Shown here piece by piece: positions 33,897 through 45,751 of a stretch of DNA of 64,000 nt. This stretch comes from Dastarcus helophoroides. Lineage: Eukaryota > Arthropoda > Insecta > Coleoptera > Bothrideridae. Numbering within the stretch: position 1 is the first letter of the stretch; each line of letters opens with the position of its first letter. The translations under genes were made by a program, and so were the position numbers. Under the pieces are notes generated by a model. The model was not told where the DNA came from and searched no databases. It was given only the letters and a program-made list of their open reading frames with translations. The DNA lies in contig CM053326.1 in the NCBI GenBank assembly GCA_028583605.1, positions 10,982,587 to 11,046,586 of the forward strand, in the 5' to 3' direction.

Positions 33897-36738
33897 GAAA
33901 AAGTCATTCTTTATAAAAATTCCTGCTTGATCTTAAATCACCGAAAATGACATTATTTATTTGTAGACAGGGAGTTCAATTATTTGAAAATTCTATATAA
34001 TGACCTGCCTGGAATAAACTGCCTGTTATTTTTGGTAGTATCGAAAAATATTATTTAAAAATCCGGTTTAGAACTACAAAAAGCCTAAATATTAAATTTT
34101 AATATATTTTCAATTTTTTAGACATTTTTGCAAATAGAATAGACTTGGCCCTTAGCTCTCTAAATGGGGGCATTATTGCACTCTAGGTCTATTCCGCTTG
34201 CATGACAGTTGTTGAAGCTAATTCCACAGATTCTTCTACAAACTGCCAAGTGACTCTATACCAAGGAATTTTTTGTTACTTGAGAAAACACCATAAAGAG
34301 TGACTCGAAATTTTGAAATAAAATTTATTTTTATTCAAACTTGACAAGGAAAGTGAAAACGTAAGTTAATTTCTTATTATTGACAAATCAACAATAATAT
34401 TTGTTTTGATTAATATCACCATCAAGATGATTTTTTTTCAATTCCTATCAGTCATACATTTTTTTTTCTCCAAAGAGCATAGAAGAGTCAGTGTCGCCAC
34501 AAATTACATTTGGGAACATTTGTTATTTTTTAGAGTCTGAAAAATTACAAAAAAAATTAGAGTATACATTCAAACGAAGCATTTGTTAGGTTGAAGTTGG
34601 GTACACCAAACTGACGAGATCTAACAAGATGGAAACTGCTATTTGTTTTCCAAACCCTAAATTGATAGAAATGTTCAGATCCATTGGTCTGTGCATAAGA
34701 AAGATACATTTTCAGATACGAAATTCTTCAGAGCTATAAAGAGAGTAGAAATTTGCACAGAAGCAGGCGGTTATACTTTTTAATCATTATTATTATCATC
34801 AAGTACCTCTTTGTTTTCTTATGTCTAACCTTGATGTGTAACCTGTTTTTGCCTATTTTTTAGAAAAGTTTTTAAACATTTTCTGTCATTACAAACTACA
34901 TTTCTTATTGTTAGTAACAGTTTTCGATACCATCGAAAATAAGAACCATTTACCCTTGGCCATTATTCGAAATTTTCAAATAATTAAACTCCCTGTAAAA
35001 AATGTTGAAAAAAATGTAATTTTCTGTGATTTAAGATCAAGTGTTTTTATAAAATCGTCGTGATCGATATCTGACATAGTACTCATCTAAAACATTTGAA
35101 AATCTGGCATTTATCAAAAACGATAGGACCAACACAACTAAAATATTCGCAAAGTTGTAGTACTTCCGGTTATACCGGAAGTTGACATCAACTTCGTTAT
35201 TTTAAATGGAACTCCCTATATATTTTTGCATTTTTGGATTTAATTTATTATTTTAAGGCCACTTTGGATAACAAATATTTTTCCTAAAATTTATAGTTTT
35301 TAAGATAGTTGGAATTTTATAAAAAAATTGACCAATGCAAGGTTCCACGAAATTCTTCGTATCTTTTTCCAGAAATTAGATATTTATTTTATATTTGGCA
35401 AATAAGTAGAACACATACAAAGTTATCTTGCACAGTTTTCATAGATTAAAAAACATTATACCGAGTAGTGATTTCACGACTGTATATTTTAGTAAATTCA
35501 AACAAATCTCAGATGGAGTAGCCTATATATTTTTGACCTATCTAATGCAGATTTAAGCTATCTTTCAACTGATATATGCATTGCGGGAGTTTATTTTACA
35601 ACTTTTGGAAGTAATTGTAATTTTAACATTTTTTTTTATTTTACGGCCATTGAATTCTTACTGAGTAGCATATCAGTGACATAATAAGTAGAAACAAATG
35701 AAATGTACTTAAAAAAAAGAAACAATCGATATCGACATTTAAATTATAACACAATTAGTAAAATTACTTATAGTAGTTCATAGTGTGTGATGAAGCTAAA
35801 ATTAAAACATGACTAGTTGACATAATTGGAAATCCTATTTTGACATTTTTATTATCAACAGCAGATTTTCTTCTATTTGATTTCTCTTTGACAGAGTCGA
35901 AACTATTGAGATTTTCTACCATTCGCTTTATTGGATTTCATGGAGGCTTTATTGGATATCCAACAGCAAATTTATCACTGTATCACTTGTTTGTGATATT
36001 ACTCTGTTACATAATCAGAAAATAATAAAAAATTTAAAATAATTCTCATTACCAAAACAGATGTTCAGGGATGTTTTCATTTTAACTTCACCACACCCTA
36101 TAAAATCAACTATAAATAATTTGACAAATGATATGTAAACCGATAAAAGTTTATTTAATGTGAAATGACAAAAAAAAGTAAAAAATTGCAATTATTTCTA
36201 AAAGTTTTAAAACCAACCCCTAGAAAGCTTATATTAGGTGAAAGATAACTAAAAAGGGTGTTCCATTTGAGATAACAAAGTTATCGCTGTTTGAATATAC
36301 CGAAATATGCAGACCTGAATTCAACACTCGGTATAATGTTTTTGGACTTATAAAAGTTGTGCAAGATACCTTGGTATGTGTTCTACTCACTGCCAAATAT
36401 GAAATAAATATCTAGTTTCTGGAAAAATATATGAAGAATTTCGTGGAATCTTGCATCTGTCAAATTTTTTATAGAAATCCAATTATCTTAAAAACTATAA
36501 ATTTTAGGAACATATTTGTTATTCAAAGTGAATATTAAATTAAATCCAAAAATGCCAAAATGTATAAGGTGTCTCATTTAAAATAACGAAGTTGGTATCA
36601 CCTTCCGGTATAAGCAGAAATACTACAACTTTGCAAATATTTTAGTTGTGTTGGTCCTATCGTCTTTGCTAAGTTGCAAAATTTTCAAATGTTTTAGATA
36701 AGTAAGTACTTTGCCAGATATCGATCGCAGCGATTCCC
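33897..36738. repeat. Large imperfect inverted repeats
   Basis: Two inverted pairs: 33897-34050 with about 34905-35060 (CAAATAATT.AACTCCCTGT, GTGATTTAAGATCAAG, TTTTCGATAC), and about 35055-35650 with about 36140-36738 (CGATAGGACCAACACA, AAAGTTGTAGTA, AGAACACATAC). A landmark like GGAACTCCCTATATATTTTT recurs every 300 bp or so inside the arms (about 35213, 35515; inverted about 36256, 36568), so the arms are themselves degenerate tandem units. No transposase was seen. The type resembles fold-back or long-TIR non-autonomous elements. Edges are approximate. Confidence 0.75.
34631..34705 (+). repeat. Half copy of the 11.1-kb palindromic repeat
   Basis: GGAAAC...TTTGTTTTCCAA, then AAATGTTCA and CATTGGTCTGTGCATAAGAA follow the same order as the right arm 11104-11175, with substitutions. 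The opposite arm is missing. Confidence 0.7.
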
Positions 36739-39700
36739 GGTGGGACAACCTATATATCATTAGGCCAACAATAATAATTGACAAATGGAAGTAAAGCATT
36801 AATATCTTAACGCAGAAAATTTGTTTTGTTTATTACAACTTAAATATTTGAATCATTATTTCCAGTTAATTAAAATTAAAGGTTATTTTGAATGAGTACA
36901 CAATGAATTGTAAAGTACAGTATGGAATTTGCTTCGAAAGCAATTTTTTGTGTATGAATCAATCAAACGATCAGGTGATATTTAGAGCACCAATGAATAA
37001 TAAATAGAAGCTTCCGAGGGGTTACCATCCTATTAGTAATGATTCATTGCTAACAATATTCAAATAAAATAAATAATATAAGTAGACTATTGTTTCCTGA
37101 AGGTGGAGATTGTATTTTTTTTATATCTATCTCTTTTGCGAGCTAGAATATTCACTGGACTTACTTTTTTGCCGAAGTTCAAATCTTCGACTTTTTATAA
37201 TTCTAATTCTAAGTAACCTTTCCTTGGATCAGACTTATGTTGCGAGAGTAGAACGTACCAATTCCTTTTTCCATTACATTCACATTTATGAAGTTTTAAT
37301 TCTGATTTTTTGGAAAAACAAAATGTTGAAAAATTTAAAAATTGTAAACAAATTTTTAATATATTCCGATTCTTTTAATAAAATGTTGTTGTAATGTCCT
37401 TAGAGCATATCTAATGAAATAAAAAAAAATTTTAGCTTTTCTGTTAACTGTTGAAACAGACTAATTTGTAATTTTTGTCAATTATTATTGTTAAATACTA
37501 GTTTCCAGTAAAGTCATGAGTCTTTATACACAAGCGTTGACTCAGTAAATGCCACAAAGAAACCTTTGTGAAAAAAGAAGCAGTACAATCATTGGCGTTC
37601 TTTAAGATAGCTATGTTATCAATATCCTCTCCTCAACGTCTAAAAAGTAGATTAAAATTCTTAGAGATTTAGAAGAAATAAACAAATATTCCATTGAAAT
37701 AAATACAGGGATAGCAAATTTACAGAAACTTAAACTTAAAACATAAAAAGTACTTTAAGGGAGTAACTGAAGAAGTATTTGCTCCTTATGAAATTAAAAG
37801 AAAAACGGGAATCTTCATGAATTAAGATTACTGCACCGAATTAAAATGACTATCTCCAGCGTGTCCATAATTTTAATGATAAAGAAGATATCGATGATGT
37901 GTTACAGTATTGCATATTGTTTGAAGAAGTTTTTTTAAGAGACATCCATTTTAACTCCAACTCAGCAGCTGATATATAAATGCAAAAGTGTGTTTGTCTG
38001 TCTGTTTGTCCTCTTTAGTGTTGCCAGATTTCGCGCACTTTCTCGATGTTCTACTCTCGCGCATATGACTCATTTTCTATGTAAATAAATGCAAAACCTG
38101 GCAATGACAACACGACGATGGGGCCATCTAACGGCGAGGGTCTAAACTTAATAACCTTTGCATGTAGGATTTTTTTGGAGGAAAACTGGTAGTTTGACAG
38201 CCTCATGACGCGATAGGGCGCAACTCCCTCTCTCCTCGGCTTCTTTGAGGCGATAGTTGCCAGATCTCCCATATTTTACGGGTTCTTCCATATTTCGGTA
38301 AATCCGTATTTGGAAAGAAATCTCCCGTATTTTAAAGACTGCAACGGTAACTCAAATTTCAAAAATAAGAAAGCATATTTGATCGGCAGCACCATCTATT
38401 ACAGAGACAAAAACATTAAAACAAATAAATTGATTCATTAATTCAAGAAATTTAAAAACTCTTTAAATTTTGGACAATGTTTCTTTAATTATTCGCTTAA
38501 GTCCGCAGACAAAGTCGCGAGTAATAGCTAGAATATTTATATTTTGTTTTATATTTACACACTACGTACTACAAATATTTACTTTGGACATATATCTTAC
38601 TTTTAATTGACTATTTAAGCAATCAAACTACATTCTAAATATTTTTATAGGAAAGGTCCATCAGTACATTATCAATTTTAAGAGTAGAATCACTTTATAA
38701 TAAATCTCGGTCAAAACAGTCGGATATCCCAAGGTAACATTTCCAAGGATAACTACTACCTGTGCGATATATTTAGAGGTCAGCTTTCGTTTGTTTCATT
38801 AGTTATCAAAACCTGGCACTTAATTCAGCATTTTAAACAATTTTATTAGATATTGTACACTATTATTTTGCTTTATCAGAGGTCAATTTAATTACAATAT
38901 AGCATATGTGAATATTGATCAAATAATAAACTCTATACTCATTTAGTAATTCAACTGGGTTGTAATTTACTGTTCCGAAAACTTATTTAATGTACAATTT
39001 GTTCGATGGCCACTGTTTATTATTACGTCATTAAATTTGGATTGAATAATTGTTTCATTAATTTTGAGACACGTGTATCGTTGTCTATACTTATTTATAC
39101 ATAACACCACTTACAGATTCAGTTTATTGACATATCAAATTTATTTACAAAAGATTAAAATCTGGAGCATGGAAAACTAAAAACATGTTCGTTAAGAATG
39201 ATAGCTAACTTAGCAACCACCTAATATTAGACTAAATTAACAGTTCATGGAGAAAATGATAATGCTGTAAAAATTATACATATTCTAATTTCGTTGCATT
39301 GCGTAAACAACTAGAAAAAGAATGGAAAATATCAATACATGAAATCAACAAAGCGTTTTAAAATAATTTCGCTAGCACACGTTTAAAGGAAAATAAAAAA
39401 ATTATACAAGACTTTTCAGAATCATAGCTATATTTAGAGGCTGTATTTTAAGGAAACTACTGTTTTGCGTGACAAAACTCACTGCCCTTTAAGTGACGTT
39501 GGCACGTAATATACATTATAAATTTTATTGACATACTCCACGAGGAAAGAGCAAAGGAACAGTGAAAAATATAGGAGCATTTCGTGTGTAATTTTATACA
39601 TTAAAATTTGTGGTAAACATGATTATTGCCGGCCTTCTGTTTCACACAAACAATTTAAATTAATTTGCGGGAGCAATAAGTATTGAAAGGGATTATTATA

Positions 39701-40425
39701 TAAATTGGAAGCTATCTTCTCTCTTCCCAATAATTCGGGTTTATTACTTATTTATAAAATGATTAAACAGTAGTGGACAAAATTAGAGCAGTTTTGATAA
39801 ACCTTCTTATTAACCAACATGTTTGTTGATTTTCCACTTATAAATATTGTGACTTCTGTATCCACATAAATTATGTGTTTAAAAAAGTTCCACATTGTCT
39901 ATTTTATCAGACATATACATTATTGCAGAAAGCAATATAGAAGGAATGTGATTTTAACTGCAATCTGGAGTAAATGAAATAAAAGTAAACCAAAATGTAT
40001 TGCACAATTCCTGAAACAAGCTAATTTTTGTTAAAGGAAGAAAAATACAAAAACTGGCCTAAATTGTGTCAAACTATAAACAAAAATCGATCCGTTTCAG
40101 GGAATTAGCAAGAAAAATTCTAGTTCAACTTTATGGAATTTATTCCAGTTAGAGTCACCATCCTGTGTAAAATAATAATGCAGATAGTGTTGAAACACTA
40201 GCGTCTTCCCACTTGGATATTAAGAAATCTTACATCGAATGCACTTTCAGTACTGCATAATTAAATCTTGCCATAATTATCTAATTTGTCCTAAACAAAT
40301 TTATTTCCATTGCTTTTGAAAGCGAGTAAACAATTTGAGGTAACGATGCGCTATCGAGTTTTGCTTCAGACTTTGATACATCACCATGAAATATGATAAC
40401 GAAGGCTTCCACGGCCAGAGTTAGT
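36739..40425. other. No gene recognised
   Basis: Mostly AT-rich. A GC-richer patch at about 37990-38290 starts with a short TGTCTGTC-type microsatellite and contains GTTGCCAGAT twice (38023 and 38258). This suggests a decayed repeat, but no class could be assigned. Confidence 0.35.
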
Positions 40426-40826
40426 ACAGGATATACTTCTTCCGGGATTGGACCGTGTCAAAGAAATACTAAAAGTGTTCGACTTTTCACCCACCATCGT
40501 AGGGAGCTTCTTCAGGAACAAAGAAAAAAAATGAAAAGAGGAATATGAGGGAATATGCAAAAATGAAAGAATGAAAAGGCCAATTTCAAAACATCAGAGC
40601 ATGGTAACTCAGTATGTCCACCATACCAGAGGCGAAACTCTTCTGAATTAGAAATTGGTACAAAGGATAAGAAAGCTTAGACAGAAGAGCACGGTAACTT
40701 AGTATGTCCACCATACCAGAGGCGAAACTCTTCTTCCTGAAGAAGCCCCCTACGATGGTGGACCAAACGTCGAACACTTTTAGTAGTTCTTTGACACGGT
40801 CCAATCCCGGAAGAAGTATATCCTGT
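40426..40826. repeat. Fold-back repeat with 93-nt arms
   Basis: Arms 40426-40518 and 40734-40826 are inverted copies (ACAGGATATACTTCTTCCGG, GGACCGTGTCAAAGAA, ACCATCGTAGGG). The loop holds a 47-bp direct repeat at 40598 and 40688 (GTATGTCCACCATACCAGAG then GCGAAACTCTTCT), period 90. A related word occurs near 1300. The class is unknown, and the arms' open frame is a by-product. Confidence 0.88.
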
Positions 40827-41790
40827 ATCGCCATGAAATGTTTTACAAAACTTGCACATCTCCATGTAGACAGTGTTTTGATAAGAGCCTAAGTTTTCAA
40901 GTAGTTTAAATGCATCTTCAGGGGGCGAACACTAGATGTAAGATGAATTTCGAAGCGAAAGACCAAAAGTTGCAAGGACCACTGGAAATGTTGATCCAAT
41001 CCATCATCTTATGTGTTCTGATGAGATGATGATCGGGAAACACTTAATATTAAAGATGGTGAAAACCCGCGTGAACATGTTTTTGAATAAAATTCCTGAT
41101 ACTCAAAAAAATAACGTATCTTGAATTTCTGGTTGAGGTGAAAATATGCCTTTTCTGACTGACTGACGAATTCCAGGCTCCAGTTAAATAACCCAATATT
41201 CCTCCCCAGTGGATTCCATAAGATACCTTTCGCCGTTACTGTCCTTTTGATCATTTCCAATTCATCTATCAACATCTAATGTATCTGAGTGACAACTCAG
41301 ATGCAGATGATTAAAATGAACAAAGTTTATAATTATATAGACATTTTTATTAGTTTTGCAATCGCAGGTCTCCAGATTAATCTGCAATCGGGTCTCTGTT
41401 TCATACCACCTGACAACCTGAGTCCACATCCACAGATTTGTTGACATTTTGCGTTTCATCTCAATTTTACAAGCCTGAAGTAAATCTTTAAAGCACACCG
41501 TTGTTAAAAATAATTAGCACGCAGTTTCAGAATGAATTAGAAAAAATCGGTTCAAAGCAAAAATCGTTATGGACGAGCAGCCAGTTGTGTTACCAGATCG
41601 AGCGCAGGGTTACCAGTTTCATTATTTTATTTATGTATCTGGTAGTTATATTTCGAAATACTTGCATGAAACAATCGTGGTTTTCGAACTGGAAACTTCG
41701 CCAAAAAGTCTTATACCGAAAAATTTGTTTTCTTTCCCAAAATTTAAATAAAAACGCAAAAATTATAAAGAATTTTTAAAAATGTGCTAT
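40827..41790. other. No gene recognised
   Basis: Short open frames on the minus strand (41009-41275, 41262-41498) have no recognised motif. Confidence 0.35.
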
Positions 41791-43920
41791 TTTCTCGAAA
41801 TTCGGTCTTTCTATATAAGTTTTGACTTTATTTTTTCGAAATTACATCAAAATGCTAATAAAAGGAACAAATTTATTGAGATAAATTTAGTTTTTTTAGA
41901 GAAGAATATTTCTTGAAATTTTCTCGATATGTCAACAAGATAACATGTAAATAAAAGCGGAAAACTTTTGAGAAGATATTTTGAGAAGTCGATTTTTTTT
42001 GGAAATTTTGGCTACAACAAGATCTTGAAATAATCGAAAATTTCAAACAAGTTGAAAATTTCAAAAATCTGAGAAAAATCGAAATACTTAAAAAAGGCCA
42101 AATTTTGAAGTCGATTTTTTAATAAAATATGCTGAATAGTTCACAAGTTCCAAGTTACGAGAAAAAGCCGTTTAAAAAAAACTGCTATTTCGCCAAAAAA
42201 AGGGGAAAAACTGTGAGAAAAAGAAGAAATTTTTAAATAGGCAAAATTTTTAGAACAAAATTGAACTTTTGAAACATTAGGAGTATTTTTTGAAAATAAA
42301 ATTTACAAAAAGGTTTGAATTTCCAAAAAGTTAAACTTCTCGAAAAAAGTCAAAACCTCCGAAAAAAGTCAAAATATGAAAAGAAAATCGAAATGTTCAG
42401 AATTTGGAAACCGAGCGAAATTTGCAAAAAATTAAAATCTGACAAAATTCTAAATTTTCAAAAAGTCGCAATTTTCAAAAAAGTCGAAATTCTCACAAGA
42501 AACCAAAATTCTTAAAAAAAAGTCAAAATTTTGAGAAAAAACGTCATAATCCGGAAAAACTAAATCAAAATTTTCAAAAAAAGTCGAATGTTTCAGATAC
42601 AAATCAAATTTACATAAAGATCGACAGTTTAAGAAAAAGTAAAGACTTGGAAAAAAATTCAAAATTTTCAACAAATGTCGAAATTTTATAGAAAAATTAA
42701 AAATTAACAAAAAGATCGAAGTTTGCAAAGAAAAAATTAAAATATAGATATAATCGAATTTAGGTAGAAGAGAATAACAATTTTGAACAAAAAATCGAAA
42801 TTTGATTTAAAAATTATTAAAGACTCGACATTTTCAAAATCACAAAAATTGAAAAGTTACAAAAGTCAAATTTATAGTCAGAATTTTCAAAAGCCAAAAT
42901 TTTCAAGAAAAAAGTTGAACTTATCAGATAAAGTAAAAATTTTGTGAAAAGAGTCACTCTCAAAAATTCAAAATTTTGGAAAAAGTCAAAATTTTAGAAA
43001 AAGTTCGAATTTTCAAGTAAATAGAAATAAAAAAGAAGAATTAAATAAATAAATAATAACTTCGAAATCTCGAGAAAAAATCGGAATTTAAAAAAAATGG
43101 TATTTTTCAAATAAAAAATTTGCGAATAAGTTGAATTTTCAAAAAAAAAAGTTGAAATTTTCGGAAAAACCTCAAAACTTCAAGAAGGTCAAAATATAAA
43201 CAAAAATATGGAGATGCAAAACCCTTTTTACATTTTGATTTTTTCTGCTTTTAGAAATGTTAAAAAATGGTTCAAATTTGCAAAATTTTTGCAAATTTGC
43301 AAAAAATTGGCCTTTTTGAAAAAAAAAACCGAAATTTTCAAAAAACTTGAAATTAAATAAAATCAAAAGTTTTAAAAAGGTCAAAATTTGCATGTTAAAC
43401 TTTTCAGGAAAGTTCAAAATTTCCAAAAAAAATCAGAATGTTCCAGTCATGCAAATTTATAAAAAGGGCGAAATATTCAAAAAACCAAAATTTTCAAAAA
43501 ATGCGAAATTTTAAGAAAACTTGAAATTTTGAGAACATCTTGAAAAATCTTGAAAAAAATTAAAAATTTTTTAATACCTGAACTTATGCAAGAAAATCGA
43601 AATTCTGAAAAAATTGAATTTTTCGAAAAAACATAGATTTACAAAAGACGAACTAATTTCAGAAAAATTCATAATTTTTGATAGGAATTTTCTACTAGGA
43701 ATTTTTTTTTAGAAAGTCGAAATTTTGAGAGCCAAAATTGTCGAAATTAAAAAAAAAATGTTTAAAAAGCAAGTGCAGAAGTATTCAAAAACGTCGAAAT
43801 TTTTACAGAAAGTTGGAATTTACAAAAATACGTGATTTTTTTTTCAAAAAATTGAAATGCTGAAAAAGTGAAATTTTCAAAAAGTCCAATGTTTCAGTAT
43901 TTTCCACTCTTTTTCTCATA
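41790..43920. repeat. Degenerate AT-rich array, purine-rich on + strand
   Basis: About 2.1 kb of irregular units like AAAAAGTCGAAATTTTCA, with A-runs on the + strand. It abuts the family X element, whose array has the opposite strand bias. Minus-strand open frames here are Phe/Leu/Lys-rich artefacts of the repeat. Confidence 0.7.
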
Positions 43921-44009
43921 GCAGTTTACATATTCAAGTAAATTTCAAGTAGCATCGTTACTTTATAGAAATAATTGATCTAATTTCAACCACAAGCGAT
44001 AGTAGCTAT

Positions 44010-45751
44010 TAGTGATGTAACGAATATTCGCATTCGCATTCGCGAATATTCGTTTTTTTTTAATATTCGCATTGGTATTCGCAAGAAATTATGCGAATAG
44101 ATTGCGAATGTATTCGTCAATAAGACAGGAAATTATTTATGAAATAACAATGCAATCTGCTAAGGGTTTCTTAACTGGGGTTCATGGACCCTTGAGAGAT
44201 CCATTTCATGAGTGTTGGGCACCCATGGGTAGCGCATTTTTGAACGTAATAACTAATCCAGTAATTTATCCAGTTTCACCTTATAAGAAAGTATTTTTAA
44301 ATTCCCTTGTTTTCTTTTTTCTTTTCCTATTAGCTAGCTACAATATGGCAGGATGGGACGCTTTTTCCCCCCTGGTTTGTACACCCAACAGAAAATTGAT
44401 GTTTTCAACTGCGGAAGCCTTTTCCAGAAATTCTTTTTTCTAAAAGTTAGTCCTTTCCTTGAGAGTTTCGACATTTTCTCGAAATTTCGACTTTTTTCTC
44501 AAAATCCGCATTTTTTCACAAAATTTTTCTTTTTTTTTTAAATTTCGAATTCATTCTAAAATTCGACTCCTTACATTAAAATCCGACTTTCTTAAAATTT
44601 CGAATTTTGATCTCAAAATTCGTCGTTTTAATTTTTAAAATGTCGTTATTTTTCAAAATTCGACCTTTTTTGAAAATTTCGATTTTTTTTAAATTCATCT
44701 TTTTTTCTCGAAAATTGGTAGATCTTTTGATAAAAAAGTAAACATTTTTAAAATAATGTTTATATAGAAATTATAAAAAATATTTTTAAAAACTTAAAAT
44801 TTTTGTAAAGAGACTAAAATTCCAAAAATTTCATATTCCAACTTGTTTCTCAAAATTTCGCCGTTTATCTCAACAGCGGATATTTTCTGATGTCACAGTG
44901 GGGCAGGCTTAAAAAATAAATATTTAGTCAAGAAATGTCGACTCTTTTTCTTGACATTTCGACTTTTTTTTTGAAATTATCCCCAAAATTCGCCCGTTTT
45001 TCGAAATTTTGACAACATTTGACTTTCTCTGGGAAATTTTGACTTTTTACTAAATTTCGGTCTTTTTTTCCTCATAATGTCGATCTTTTCCTCGAAATTT
45101 TGATATTTTTTTCAACATTTTTTTGGGTCTTAGAAACTTTTGATTTTTATTTCGAAAATGGTCTTTTTCTCGAAATTTTGATTTTTTTCAAGCAAGTTTT
45201 CTCAAAAAGTAAGGTTTTTATATTAAATTTGATTTCCCGAAAATTCCAACTTTATGCCAAAATTGGATTTTTTAAATTATAATTCGTCTTTTTCTAAATT
45301 ACGATTTTATACTCAAAATTGTACTTTTTTCTCTTAAAATTTTGAATATTTTATAAAAATTTCAGTGTTTTTTCGAAACTTTGACTGTCTGGAAATTTCA
45401 ATCTGTTTCTTAAAATTCGTCTTATTCTCGAAGTTTCGACTAACTTTCTACTTAAAATTGATCTTTTTAACCAAATTTCGGCGCTTTCTCAAAATTCGTT
45501 TTTTTTTAAATTGGATTAAAATTTTAATAAAAATATAAACATTTTAAGAATAATAATTTTACGAAATTTAGAGAAAAATATTTCTTGTAAATTACAAGAC
45601 TATGTCAAAATTTAAATGAAAATAAAAATTGAAAGAGAAATATTTTTATTCTGGAAATTGCGAGTTTTCTCACAAAATTCTCCAAGTGCTATTGTAACAG
45701 CCAACATTCGCATTCGCGAATGTGGAAAAACCAACATTCGTTGCCTTCCTA
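44010..45751 (-). mobile_element. Family X element, copy 2 (inverted)
   Basis: The left end TAGTGATGTAACGAATATTC, followed by CATTCGCATTCGCGAATATT, matches the inverse of the 8.1-kb end over about 115 bp (GAAATTAT.CGAAT, TCAATAA.AC). The right end CATTCGCATTCGCGAATGT...CAACATTCGTTGCC is a weaker inverted partner. The body carries the family landmarks in inverted order: TGTCACAGTGGGGCAGGCTT with CCAACTTGTTTCTCAAAATT (44835-44907), and GATCTTTTGATAAAAAAGTA (about 44721). No target duplication is evident and no transposase is present. Confidence 0.65.

Noticed and set aside
33647..33907. 86-codon minus-strand frame that looks protein-like at first reading
   Set aside because: No conserved motif I could name, no flanking exon signals, and length within chance expectation for this window.
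37990..38290. Possible Helitron or SINE patch with a TGTC microsatellite
   Set aside because: No Helitron 3' hairpin/CTRR end, no pol III boxes and no target duplication could be shown.
40586..40834. 82-codon minus-strand frame with an internal repeat (KSFASGMVDILSY twice)
   Set aside because: The peptide repeat is explained by the 47-bp direct repeat inside the fold-back element.
42315..43426. Several Phe/Leu/Lys-rich open frames in both directions
   Set aside because: By-products of AAATTTTC-type arrays; no start context or conserved motif.
44072..44443. 123-codon plus-strand frame
   Set aside because: It starts in the ATTCG-rich terminus and runs through repeat sequence (CTTAACTGGGGTTCATGGAC looks like another hAT-type end); it is an artefact of repeat structure.
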